Of a DNA stretch of 64,000 bases, positions 13,965 through 22,564 are shown one piece after another. The notes beneath the pieces are model-generated. The model saw only the letters and a list, made by a program, of their open reading frames with translations, was not told the origin of the DNA and made no database searches. A program made the position numbers and the translations under genes. The stretch is from the NCBI GenBank assembly GCA_963700955.1, contig CAVOZH010000011.1, forward strand, positions 717,836 through 781,835, given 5' to 3'. Each line of letters opens with the position of its first letter. Positions within the stretch are counted from its first letter, which is position 1. This stretch comes from Nocardioides_C sp963700955. GTDB taxonomy: Bacteria > Actinomycetota > Actinomycetes > Propionibacteriales > Nocardioidaceae.

Positions 13965-15272
13965 CTACGCGCCGGTACGCCGGAACGGGTGGCTGTCGTC
14001 GTAGTCGAGCTGCTTGACCATGTGGACCACGGCGCCGACCTTGGGCTCGCTGACGAAGTTCAGGTTGTCGACCAGCGCGCGCATGAGGCTGAGGCCACGG
14101 CCGCTCTCGGCGTCGTCGTCGTCCTGGTTCTTCACGACGGGCTCGAACCCCTCGCCCCTGTCGATGACTGTGATCGCGCACCGGTCCGACGCGAGCTCGA
14201 TGGTGACCTCGTAGCCCTCGCTGTCCACCGCGTGCTGGATGACGTTGGCACAGGCCTCCGAGATGGCGAGCTCGACGTCGTGGATGCTGTCGGCCGCAGC
14301 GCCGAAGGCCCGCAGGATCTGTGCCGACAGCCGCCGGATCACGGGCACGCTGTGGCTCTGGCGCGGCAGGGCGACGGTCATCTCCAGCCGAGGCGAGGCG
14401 TCGGACTGCTCATGGGTCCCGGCGGGCGGCCACGAGTAGACGCTGCCGGAGACCTCGTCCTCGACAGGGCCGAACAGGATCTGGAGCCGGTCGGCAGGGT
14501 CGCCGTAGCCCAGGCTCTCGTCGTGCACGACGGTTGCCCTGCCGTGGACGCGGGCCGCCAGTCGCCCGGCGATGGCCTCGGTGACGCGCGACAGCGACGG
14601 GATCTCGGAGATCGACGGGCCGAAGGGGCTCTTGTCGATCAGCAGCTCGATGCGCTCGTCGTCGACGTACACGCTGCGGTGGCCGCCACCGAGGGCCTCG
14701 TGGAGCCGGCCGAACGCGGCCACGACGTCGTCGGACGAGGCGATCTTCTGGTCCTCGGTCAGGGAGGCGTCCGCGAGCATCGCACCGGCTGCGGCTGCCA
14801 CCTGCTCGGGTGTCGCAACCGGGTGCGACTCGGCGGCGGCCGCGAGGGCGACCGCGGACGCCGAAGGGCCGGCCGTCAGGGGGTCGAGGTTGACCAGGAC
14901 GGCGAAGTCGGGGTCGAAGTTCATCACGACCTCTCTCGGGACCACGAGCTCGAGTGAGCGCGGGTCGCCGTTGGCGGCTTCGGCGAGGGTCGCGCGGTCG
15001 CCCGCGCTCACCGGTCCGAAGCCGGAGTCGGGAACTACGGTGGCGTCTTGCGGTAGGGAGTGCACGGTCAGGGTGGGAAGAACGCGTGTCCAGTCGATGT
15101 GGAGCCAGAGCAGGTCACCGTCACCGGAGCCGGAACGCAGCGCCTCGCCGGCCGGCTCGACGGCGTTGTTGACCGCCGACTCGTCGCTCGTGTGGCGCAT
15201 GAGGTAGTCCTCGATCGCCTTCACGGCGGCGGCCGTCGCGTCGTCGCGCCGTGTGTCGAGTAGCCAGTCCAC
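13965..15272 (-). CDS. Anti-sigma-like HATPase protein with long N-terminal region
   Basis: A 435-aa soluble protein. The last 130 residues are a GHKL/HATPase_c_2 domain with N-box ISEACANVIQHA, G1 DRGEGF and G2 GRGLSLMRAL, as in SpoIIAB/RsbW anti-sigma kinases. The first 300 residues are not recognised. A similar protein may bind a SigB/SigF-type factor or its antagonist. The start is a GTG at 15272 with GGGGGAAGG about 12 bases upstream. A sigma-B-like promoter candidate at 15332-15357 would suit such a protein. No anti-anti-sigma gene is adjacent. Confidence 0.68.
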   Translation of the reverse strand: MDWLLDTRRDDATAAAVKAIEDYLMRHTSDESAVNNAVEPAGEALRSGSGDGDLLWLHIDWTRVLPTLTVHSLPQDATVVPDSGFGPVSAGDRATLAEAANGDPRSLELVVPREVVMNFDPDFAVLVNLDPLTAGPSASAVALAAAAESHPVATPEQVAAAAGAMLADASLTEDQKIASSDDVVAAFGRLHEALGGGHRSVYVDDERIELLIDKSPFGPSISEIPSLSRVTEAIAGRLAARVHGRATVVHDESLGYGDPADRLQILFGPVEDEVSGSVYSWPPAGTHEQSDASPRLEMTVALPRQSHSVPVIRRLSAQILRAFGAAADSIHDVELAISEACANVIQHAVDSEGYEVTIELASDRCAITVIDRGEGFEPVVKNQDDDDAESGRGLSLMRALVDNLNFVSEPKVGAVVHMVKQLDYDDSHPFRRTGA

Positions 15273-15331
15273 GTGTCTGGAACCTTCCCCCGAGAGATGG
15301 GAGCCGCCTGGTGCGGCTGGTCAAGGGAGGT

Positions 15332-15357
15332 ATACCCAGGACCCCCCGAAAGCACAC
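15332..15357 (-). promoter_or_regulatory. Candidate SigB/SigF-type promoter
   Basis: On the minus strand GTGT (15357-15354) and GGGTAT (15337-15332) are separated by 16 bases. This is close to the actinobacterial stress sigma pattern GTTT-N14-16-GGGTAT. It would give a leader of about 50 bases before the GTG of the HATPase gene. GGGTAT is rare in such GC-rich DNA, but one site is weak proof. Confidence 0.35.
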
Positions 15358-15396
15358 CGGGGAGATGCGTCACAGTCGGTGCGCGGGGCTCTCGGC

Positions 15397-16575
15397 TCAG
15401 CGCAGCTTGAGCGTCTCGAGGAGCAGTCGTGCGGCCGAGCCGCCCGCTTCCGTCGCGGTCGCGACGGCGCGCGGGACGTCGATGTCGTCGAGCAGGGCGG
15501 CGACCACCTGCTCGGCCGCCTCGGCGCTCTCGTGGGTGGCGCCGGCGGCGGCGTAGAGCGAGTCGAGGGCCTGCTCGGCCGCGGCGACCTCGCGCTCGTC
15601 GTACTCCCAGGAGTCGTGCCAGGTGCGGTTCAGGATCATCAGCCGGACCGCCGCGGGCCGGTGGTCGGCGAGCAGCTCGCCGACGAGCGTCATGTTCCCG
15701 GTGGACTTCGCCATCTTGCGGCCCCCCTTGCGGACCGCTCCCACGTGGAGCTGCCGGCGCGCGAAGGGGGCGACGCCGCTGGCGGCCTCGACCATCGCGC
15801 ACTGGTACGCGTGATGCGGGAAGGCCAGGTCCTCGCCGCCCACGATCACGTCGACGCTGGTGCCGAACGTCGCCCACGCCATCGCCGCACACTCCGAGTG
15901 CCACCCGGGCCGTCCCCAGCCCCACGGGCTCGGCCACGCGGGCTCGTCCTCGGGGGAGGGACGCCAGACCGGTACGTCGAACGGGGCGTTGCGATGCGTG
16001 TCGTCGGGGTCGTCGCCGAACTCCCGGGAGCGCTCCAGAGCCTCCTTCTCGCTCAGGCCGCTGCGCGTGGCCACCCCGTCGCCGCGGAAGTACACGAAAC
16101 CGTCGAGCTCGTAGGCGTGACCCGTGGCGAGGAGCGCCGCGGCGAGCTGGGTGACGTGGGCGACGTGCAGCCGGGCGTGCGGAGTGTGGTCGGGTGCCCG
16201 GTTGGCGAGGGCCCGCATGTCGCGGTCGAAGAGGAACTCCTGGGTCAGCGCGAACTCGTCGTAGGGACGGCCGTGCTCGAGTGCCGCCGCGGTGAGGACG
16301 TCGTCGACGTCGGTGACGTTGCGGCAGGTCTCCACCTCCACGCCCGCGAGCCGCGCGACGGAGGAGAGGGCGTCTGCCCACACGAACGTCGCGGCGTGAC
16401 CGAGGTGGGTCACCAGGTAGGGCGTGATGCCGCAGACGTAGATCCGCGCCTTCGCGGTCAGAGGCAGCCGCCGCCCGGCCAGGGTCAGGTCGCTGGAGCG
16501 GAGCGGCTCGGTGTCGACGAGCGGCACCCGTCCCGCGGAACCGAGGATGCCTGAGGCCGAGAGGTTGCTGTGCAC
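15397..16575 (-). CDS. MshC / cysteinyl-tRNA synthetase-type ligase
   Basis: A class I synthetase-fold cysteine ligase of about 392 aa. It has YVCGITPYLVTHLGHA (zinc Cys and HIGH-type motif), NVTDVDD, GRPGWHSECAAMAW (zinc Cys) and KMAKSTGN (KMSKS-type). At about 390-400 aa it lacks the C-terminal anticodon domain of CysRS, so it is MshC-like: ATP-dependent joining of cysteine to GlcN-inositol for mycothiol. Sequence around the HIGH motif (ITPYLVTH rather than ITPYDATH) is unusual for MshC, so it may be a paralogue. The start is uncertain: GTG at 16575 with AGGAGG 12 bases upstream, or GTG at 16602. Confidence 0.72.
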   Translation of the reverse strand: MHSNLSASGILGSAGRVPLVDTEPLRSSDLTLAGRRLPLTAKARIYVCGITPYLVTHLGHAATFVWADALSSVARLAGVEVETCRNVTDVDDVLTAAALEHGRPYDEFALTQEFLFDRDMRALANRAPDHTPHARLHVAHVTQLAAALLATGHAYELDGFVYFRGDGVATRSGLSEKEALERSREFGDDPDDTHRNAPFDVPVWRPSPEDEPAWPSPWGWGRPGWHSECAAMAWATFGTSVDVIVGGEDLAFPHHAYQCAMVEAASGVAPFARRQLHVGAVRKGGRKMAKSTGNMTLVGELLADHRPAAVRLMILNRTWHDSWEYDEREVAAAEQALDSLYAAAGATHESAEAAEQVVAALLDDIDVPRAVATATEAGGSAARLLLETLKLR

Positions 16576-16629
16576 ACGCCGATCATGCCTCCTGAGGACC
16601 ACCCGTGAAAGCCACTTGCCTAGAGCGCC

Positions 16630-18282
16630 TCAGCCGCCGCCCGGGCTCACACACAGCGAGGGGTCGCGGCCGTCCTCGTGCATCTCTGTCAGCCGCCCGA
16701 CGACGAGGCCGGGGTCCGGCGGCACAGGGGGTTGGTCGGGGCGGGCGGCACGGCCGTCGAGGGTGAGCTCCCAGCACTGCGCGAGGAAGCGCATGCGGGT
16801 GGCGGTGACCGCCAGCGGAGCAGTTGTGAAGCGCCCGTCGAGGTGTCCCTCCACCCAGCGCCTGAGCCGCGGGTGCGCGTCGAGGGACCGCCACACGCGC
16901 AGTGGCACCTCGATCGCGCCGTTGTACTCCCGCGGCACCTCGGTCAGGCCGCGCTCGCGCATCTCCTGGCGCATCCCGTCCGAGGAGTGCAGGCGCAGCG
17001 GCAGCCACAGTCCGTCCGCGACCCGGACCTTCAACGCAGCCGGTGAGCACTCGGCGTTGAAGTCTGCTACGACGGCGGGCGCGCCCTCGATCCTGCCGGC
17101 GAAGCGGAGGTCGGCCGGGGCGAACCGGCGTGCCCGGGCGAGCGGCAGGGGCCGCCCCTTCACCGAGCCACCACGGGCGGCGACCCGCCACCCGCGGGCG
17201 TCGAGCCGCTTCTGCCAGACCACGCGCCGGCCACGACGGTCACGGCCCTCGACGCGCATCAGCCGGTCCGAGGCGTCGGGACCGGTCTTCGCGATGCTGA
17301 TCCGGTCGGTGACGACGCCAGGAGGCCGTGGGTGCCGCACCCAGGCCGGGCCGGGCAGCTGCCACCGGGTGTCGCTCGCCGGCCGGTTGCGCTCCCACGA
17401 GTAGTCGCCGAAGACGGTGTTGGCGCCGGAGACGTCGAAGTCGTAGAGCCGGGTGAACAGGGCGCCGTTCTCGCCGACGGCGAAGACGGTCGAGCCGCTC
17501 GCCGAGATGTTCGCGATCGGCAGGGTGCCACGACGGGGACCGCAGACCTCGCGGCTCTCGTCCTGCGGCAGCCACGGGTCCAGGTAGGTGATCCGCCGGC
17601 GGTCGCCCCGCAACAGGTAGACCGTGCCCACGCCGAGCGGGTGCTGCCTGCGCCCGGAGGTGTCGGTGAACGTCTCGGAGGAGGTGAGCTCCGAGGTGGC
17701 CCAGCGCTTCACGTCGGGGAACATCGTCAGGCCCGAGCCGGTCCAGAAGTAGGGGCCCCAGCGCCACGTCCACCGTTCCGCGGACAGGTCGCCGCCGGGC
17801 ATGTCGTGGGAGTAGACCTGCCGCCCCGGGCCGAGGGCGACCAGGAAGCGGTGGTCTGCGGAGATGGCCGTCACCGTGCCGTCGAGACAGGCGGGCACCT
17901 CGAGGACGCGCCACGGCTCGCCGTGCTCGCCTCGCCCGGCCACGGCGGGCCGCACGTAGATCCGGCCGCGGCGGAGCGCGAAGGCGTACTCGTTGGAGAA
18001 CGTCTCCCGGTTGGTCTTGAACGCCACGACGTCGGGCAACGTGCGAGCAACCCTCGGCGCCGCCGGGGCACCGAGGCCGCCCGGCTTGCCCTCGAGCTGG
18101 TCGCCGGAGGGGACCTCGCCGCCGACGACGAGCAGTCCGGTCGTCCCCGCGCCGAGGGGCAGGCACGCCGGGTCGGCCGGCGGGTCCGCTGCCGACGGGC
18201 TCGCCAGGGGTACGGCGAGGAGGGTGGCTGCGAGGGCGGTGGCGGCGCAGACGGACAGGGCGGCGAGGCGGCGGGGACGCAC
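16630..18282 (-). CDS. Secreted protein of unknown family, paralogue A
   Basis: A 550-aa protein with a Sec-type signal peptide cut near residue 32 (SPSAAD). No catalytic family is recognised. It shares long blocks with the divergent neighbour at 18351: VPACLDGTV near 130, RWGPYFWTGSG at 174-184, TYLDPWLPQD at 232-241, and SASGSTVFAVGENG...FTRLYDFDVSGA at 260-287. It also shares a DFNAECSPA block and a C-terminal LRLHSSDGMRQ. Repeated aromatic-glycine blocks suggest a beta-propeller or beta-sandwich surface protein. The start is a GTG without a clear ribosome site. Confidence 0.72.
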   Translation of the reverse strand: MRPRRLAALSVCAATALAATLLAVPLASPSAADPPADPACLPLGAGTTGLLVVGGEVPSGDQLEGKPGGLGAPAAPRVARTLPDVVAFKTNRETFSNEYAFALRRGRIYVRPAVAGRGEHGEPWRVLEVPACLDGTVTAISADHRFLVALGPGRQVYSHDMPGGDLSAERWTWRWGPYFWTGSGLTMFPDVKRWATSELTSSETFTDTSGRRQHPLGVGTVYLLRGDRRRITYLDPWLPQDESREVCGPRRGTLPIANISASGSTVFAVGENGALFTRLYDFDVSGANTVFGDYSWERNRPASDTRWQLPGPAWVRHPRPPGVVTDRISIAKTGPDASDRLMRVEGRDRRGRRVVWQKRLDARGWRVAARGGSVKGRPLPLARARRFAPADLRFAGRIEGAPAVVADFNAECSPAALKVRVADGLWLPLRLHSSDGMRQEMRERGLTEVPREYNGAIEVPLRVWRSLDAHPRLRRWVEGHLDGRFTTAPLAVTATRMRFLAQCWELTLDGRAARPDQPPVPPDPGLVVGRLTEMHEDGRDPSLCVSPGGG

Positions 18283-18350
18283 CTAGAGGCAACGACCCGC
18301 CACAAGGTCCGGTTACGTGACCTGGCCCACAGCCGGTCGTTGCTCAGGAC

Positions 18351-19958
18351 ATGCCTTCGCCATCTCGTCCGAAACTGCTCGCGGCAGCCGCCCTGGCCGT
18401 CGTACTCGCGCTGGGCTCCGCATCGGCCGCGACCGTCGTGTGGGCCGACCCGACCGACCTGGACCCGCAGGACTACCTGGAGCAGGTCCCGGGGATGGCC
18501 GAGTCGATCATCGCGGACCGGCCCGACATGGCCCGCTGTCCCGACCTCGCGGGCGGCACCGCCGGCACCCGGGAGGTCGCAGGCGTGCCACCGCGCGAGC
18601 CCGACAACGGCAACCCGGCGGAGGCCGGGGACCCGCCGGTGGCGCCCGAGAGCCTGCCCGACCGCGTGGACTTCCGGGGGCCGAAGCAGACCTTCAACCG
18701 CCGTTACGAGTTCGTGGTGGCGCGGGCGACGATCTGGTACCGCTCCCACGCCGAGGTCACCGGCATCCACGAGCCGTGGGTGAAGCTGGACGTGCCCGCC
18801 TGCTTCGACGGCACGGTGCAGACCATCTCCGCCGACGACGACGAGATGGTCGTGATCGGCAAGGACCGGTGGGTCTACACGCTCGACGGCATCCTCGGCG
18901 ACCCGGCGTACTTCACCTGGACCCTGCGCTGGGGACCGCCGTTCTGGACCGGGTCCGGCCGCCGGCTGCCGCTGCACATCCGGGCCTGGTCGTGGTCGGT
19001 CCTCTCCCAGCTCGAGGACCACACCTGGCGCGACGACGCGGGTAACGACCACGCCGTGGGGGACTTCAAGGTCTCCCACATCTGGACGCTGGGGCGCGAC
19101 GGGCGCAGGCTCACCTACCTGGACCCGTGGCTGCCGCGCGACCTGAGCTACGAGATGTGCTCCCCGCACCGGGGGCGGTTCCGGTCGGTCGGGATGTCCG
19201 CGAGCGGCTCGACGGTGTTCGTGATCGGGCGTTCGGGTGACATGTTCACGCGGCTCTACGACTTCGACATCTCGGGTGCGGACTCGGTGTTCTTCGACTA
19301 CGCCTACGAGAACCAGCGCGGCAGGCAGAACCCGGCGATCCAGCTTCCCTCGCCGGGCTGGAGGGAGCAGCCGAAGGTCCCGGGCCTGGTCACCGACCGG
19401 ATCTCGATCCACAAGGTGGGCGCGAAGTCGCTGCACCGGACGCTCCGCGTCGAGGGGCGGCGCAAGGGGCGGACCGGCTACTGGCACAAGGACGTCACCG
19501 CGCGTCGCTGGCGGTTCACGCCGACCGGCGAACCGCTCCGTGGCGACATCCTGCGCAACCCCGACCGGGACACCTCCGCGCGCGGCCTGCTGAGGAGCGA
19601 GGACCGGAGGTACGTCGGAGGGTCCGGCACGGCCCAGATCACGGTCCCGGACTTCAACGCCTACTGCTCGCCCGCACGTGTCCAGGTCTGGCTCGCGACG
19701 GGCGAGCGGTTCTCGCTGAGGCTGCACACCGTCGACGCGATCCGTCAGGACACCCGTGCCAGGGGGCTCGACGCGGACCCGCGGCTCGTGCAGGGCACCA
19801 TCGAGGTGCCCGCGAGCCTGCGCCGGAGCAGGGACCCGGAGGTCCGGGGCTTCCTCGAGTCGCTCGGGCCTGCCGGCCGGTTCGTCGACGCGGACATCGA
19901 CGCGACCCTCAGCCGGCTCGAGTTCCGGGACCAGGGGTGGACGCTGCGGCGACGGTGA
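18351..19958 (+). CDS. Secreted protein of unknown family, paralogue B
   Basis: A 535-aa protein with a signal peptide cut near residue 27-32. It is homologous over nearly its whole length to the divergent gene at 16630-18282: VPACFDGTVQTISAD at 148-161, RWGPPFWTGSG at 193-203, TYLDPWLPRD at 255-264, SASGSTVFVIGRSGDMFTRL near 283-302, then VTDRISIHKVG and DFNAYCSPA. The N-terminal 100 residues differ and are acidic and Pro-rich. The 68-base gap between the genes must hold both promoters. Function unknown; the pair looks like an old duplication kept head to head. Confidence 0.72.
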   Translation: MPSPSRPKLLAAAALAVVLALGSASAATVVWADPTDLDPQDYLEQVPGMAESIIADRPDMARCPDLAGGTAGTREVAGVPPREPDNGNPAEAGDPPVAPESLPDRVDFRGPKQTFNRRYEFVVARATIWYRSHAEVTGIHEPWVKLDVPACFDGTVQTISADDDEMVVIGKDRWVYTLDGILGDPAYFTWTLRWGPPFWTGSGRRLPLHIRAWSWSVLSQLEDHTWRDDAGNDHAVGDFKVSHIWTLGRDGRRLTYLDPWLPRDLSYEMCSPHRGRFRSVGMSASGSTVFVIGRSGDMFTRLYDFDISGADSVFFDYAYENQRGRQNPAIQLPSPGWREQPKVPGLVTDRISIHKVGAKSLHRTLRVEGRRKGRTGYWHKDVTARRWRFTPTGEPLRGDILRNPDRDTSARGLLRSEDRRYVGGSGTAQITVPDFNAYCSPARVQVWLATGERFSLRLHTVDAIRQDTRARGLDADPRLVQGTIEVPASLRRSRDPEVRGFLESLGPAGRFVDADIDATLSRLEFRDQGWTLRRR

Positions 19959-19964
19959 GGAGCC

Positions 19965-20609
19965 TCAGAGCCAGCCGAGAAGTCCGAACACGACCGCGAG
20001 TACCACGTCGAAGGCGGCGACCGCGCCGACGACGGTGAACCGGCGCCGGTCGCTCTTCATGTCGAAGACCCACGCGGCCATGGCGAAGAAGGTGCCGTAG
20101 CCGAAGACCACGATCGGCAGCAGGAACGACTCGCTCCAGAACCAGTAGTGCCAGTGGAAGACGCCGGAGCGGTGCAGGAGCACCTCGACGAAGACTGCGA
20201 AGCACGACCAGAACGTGATGAACACCCAGCGGTTCGGGATGCCGAGGATCCGCATCCGCTTGTCGGCGGGCAGGAACTTCACGAACTCGACGCCGGAGAT
20301 CAGGAAGAGGAAGACGATCTCGATCGTCCACCCGATCAGGATCAGGTAGCTCGTGTCGCCGGTGACCGTCCAGAGCGCCGAACGCCCCGAGACGTGCAGG
20401 ATGGCGGAGTTCACGAGCTCGTTGAAGACGTCGACGAGGAAGAACGCGAGGCCGGCGGCGACGATGTCCCACCGCTTGCGCTCGACCTCGTTGGCGTAGA
20501 CGTAGATGACGATGCCGAGGAACGTGACGACGTACCACTTCATGTTGCTCGGGTCGCGCAGGAGCGTCAGCGCCTCGCGGGTGGCGTCGGTGAGGTTGGC
20601 GGGGTCCAC
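19965..20609 (-). CDS. Polytopic membrane protein, unknown
   Basis: A 214-aa protein with about seven hydrophobic segments and several charged or polar residues within them (DVFNELVNSAILHVSG, FWHWHYWFWSE-like aromatic cluster). No family is recognised. The start is a GTG at 20609 with no good ribosome site. A perfect KstR-pattern palindrome lies 15-28 bases upstream, so it may belong to a sterol or lipid regulon. It converges with the secreted paralogue B gene with a 6-base gap. Confidence 0.6.
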   Translation of the reverse strand: MDPANLTDATREALTLLRDPSNMKWYVVTFLGIVIYVYANEVERKRWDIVAAGLAFFLVDVFNELVNSAILHVSGRSALWTVTGDTSYLILIGWTIEIVFLFLISGVEFVKFLPADKRMRILGIPNRWVFITFWSCFAVFVEVLLHRSGVFHWHYWFWSESFLLPIVVFGYGTFFAMAAWVFDMKSDRRRFTVVGAVAAFDVVLAVVFGLLGWL

Positions 20610-20623
20610 GGCGCGGAGCCTAG

Positions 20624-20637
20624 TGGAACGAGTTCTA
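20624..20637. promoter_or_regulatory. KstR-pattern palindrome
   Basis: TGGAACGAGTTCTA matches TnnAACnnGTTnnA at every fixed position. It lies just upstream of the membrane-protein gene starting at 20609 and 104 bases before the divergent oxidoreductase gene at 20741. The consensus is recalled for KstR of mycobacteria and rhodococci. Other TetR-family repressors could use it. Confidence 0.45.
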
Positions 20638-20740
20638 CGCCGTTCAGCCCGTTCCGAACGCAGACTTTCCGTGTCCGGAACACGCGTTTGGAACAGATTG
20701 GCGAACGGAGGCCGGCTTTGTCCGGTGCGATAGTGACGAC

Positions 20741-21985
20741 ATGTCAGCGGACGTCGTCGTCGCCGGTGCCGGCCTCGCGGGCCTGACCTGCGCGCGCGAG
20801 CTCGAGCGGCACGGTCTCCAGGTCGTGGTGCTCGAGCGGTCCGACGCGGTGGGCGGTCGGGTCCGCACCGACGTGGTCGATGGCTACCGCTGTGACCGCG
20901 GCTTCCAGCTCCTCAACCCTGCCTATCCGGCGGTGAGGCAGCTCGTCGACCTCGAGGCGCTGGACCTACGCTGCTTCTCGGCAGGGGCGGCGCTGGCCGG
21001 CGCCCAGGGTTTCGCGATCGTCGCGGACCCGAAGCGAAGCCCCCGCTACCTCATGAACACGCTGCGCAGCGGCTACGTCAGGCCGGCTGAGCTCGCCCGC
21101 TTCGGTGCGTGGGCGAAACCGTCCCTCGGCAGCGTCCGCAAGCTCCTCGCCGAGGCCGACGAGCCGCTCGCGGCGTCCCTCGACAGCGCGGGCGTGCAGG
21201 GCCTGCTGCGTGACGAGGTCTTCGAGCCCTTCTTCACGGGCGTCCTCGCCGAGGACCGCGGCGAGACGTCGGCGACCTTCACCCGTCTGCTGGTGAGGGC
21301 TTTCGCCCGCGGCACTCCCGGAGTGCCGGCCCTCGGCATGTCCGCGCTGCCCGAGCAGATCGCGGACGACCTCAGGTCCAAGGTCGTGCTCGGCGCCGAG
21401 GTGAAGGCGGTCGAGCGGCGTGAGCGGGGCGGTTGGCGGGTGCTGACCGACGCCGAGTCGTACGACGCCCGCGCGGTCGTCGTGGCGACCGACCCGGCCG
21501 CCGCAGCGGACCTCACCGGCCTGGCGGCGGCGTCGATGAAGGGCCTCGTCACGTACTGGTTCGCCACCGACGAGCCGCCGACCCACCTGGACCTGCTCGT
21601 CCTCGACCCGAGGCGGAGCGGGCCCGTCGTGAACACCGCCGTCATGACCAACGTCGCCCCTGACTACGCACCCCAGGGCCGCCACCTCGTGCAGGCGACC
21701 ACCCTCGCGGGTGCGGCAACGGCGAGCGAGGCGGAGGTGCGGGAGCACCTTGCACGGATGTACCGCAGGTCCACGAGGACGTGGGACCTGGTGACCGTGC
21801 ACCAGGTCGTGCACGCCCTGCCCGAGCAGCGGCCGGGTGTCTCGCTCCGCCAGGAGGTCGAGCTGGGAGACGGCCTGTTCGTGGCGGGCGACCATCGCGA
21901 CACCGCGTCGATCCAGGGCGCCCTCGTCTCGGGGCGTCGCACCGCGGCGGCGGTCAGCAGCTGGCTCGACCAGGTGACTGCATGA
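20741..21985 (+). CDS. FAD-dependent oxidoreductase (amine oxidase/desaturase type)
   Basis: A 414-aa flavoprotein. An N-terminal Rossmann motif VVVAGAGLAGLTCARELERHG binds FAD, followed by the GR motif SDAVGGRVRTD. The C-terminal GLFVAGDHRDTASIQGALVSGRRTA closes the FAD site, as in monoamine oxidases, phytoene-desaturase-like and protoporphyrinogen-oxidase-like enzymes. The substrate is unknown. It overlaps thpR by 4 bases (ATGA). Confidence 0.8.
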   Translation: MSADVVVAGAGLAGLTCARELERHGLQVVVLERSDAVGGRVRTDVVDGYRCDRGFQLLNPAYPAVRQLVDLEALDLRCFSAGAALAGAQGFAIVADPKRSPRYLMNTLRSGYVRPAELARFGAWAKPSLGSVRKLLAEADEPLAASLDSAGVQGLLRDEVFEPFFTGVLAEDRGETSATFTRLLVRAFARGTPGVPALGMSALPEQIADDLRSKVVLGAEVKAVERRERGGWRVLTDAESYDARAVVVATDPAAAADLTGLAAASMKGLVTYWFATDEPPTHLDLLVLDPRRSGPVVNTAVMTNVAPDYAPQGRHLVQATTLAGAATASEAEVREHLARMYRRSTRTWDLVTVHQVVHALPEQRPGVSLRQEVELGDGLFVAGDHRDTASIQGALVSGRRTAAAVSSWLDQVTA

Positions 21986-22554
21986 GGATGTTCGTGGCGC
22001 TGGTGCCGCCGGACGAGGCGCTCGAGGACCTGGGGGGGTTCCTCGCACCGAGACAGGAGGCCGAGAGCGGCTTCAGGTGGACCGCGACCGAGCAGTGGCA
22101 CGTGACGCTCGCGTTCATGAGCGAGGTGCCCGACCGTTCCCTCGACGACCTGCTGGCCCGGCTGGAACGAGCCGCTGCCCGTCGTACGCCTTTCGTCGTG
22201 AGCGTCGCCGGTGGGGGCGCGTTCCCCAACGTGGGGCGGGCGAAGGTGCTCTACGCGGGCCTCGACGTCAGCGACGCGGAGGAGCTGAGGCGGTTGTCGA
22301 CCGGGTCTCGCGCGGCTGCCGCCAAGGCCGGTGCCGAGACCGAGGGCGGTCGGTTCCACCCGCACGTGACCATCGCGCGGGTCCGCCGCCCGCTCGACGC
22401 GACCAGGTGGGTCCGGGTGCTCGACGCCTACCGGGGACCGACCTGGAGCGCAGAGCGGATCCACCTCATCGCGTCGCACCTCGGAGAGGGTCCGCGCAAG
22501 CGCCCCCGTTATGAGGTGATCGAGTCATTCCGGCTCGGGCGGAAGCCGACGTAG
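21982..22554 (+). CDS. thpR: RNA 2',3'-cyclic phosphodiesterase
   Basis: A 190-aa 2H phosphoesterase (LigT family). Two catalytic HxT motifs are visible, WHVTLAF near residue 36 and FHPHVTIARV near residue 128. Family members open 2',3'-cyclic phosphates on RNA. The ATG overlaps the previous stop, giving translational coupling; an ATG two codons later is also possible. Confidence 0.88.
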   Translation: MRMFVALVPPDEALEDLGGFLAPRQEAESGFRWTATEQWHVTLAFMSEVPDRSLDDLLARLERAAARRTPFVVSVAGGGAFPNVGRAKVLYAGLDVSDAEELRRLSTGSRAAAAKAGAETEGGRFHPHVTIARVRRPLDATRWVRVLDAYRGPTWSAERIHLIASHLGEGPRKRPRYEVIESFRLGRKPT

Positions 22555-22564
22555 CGTCGGGCTC

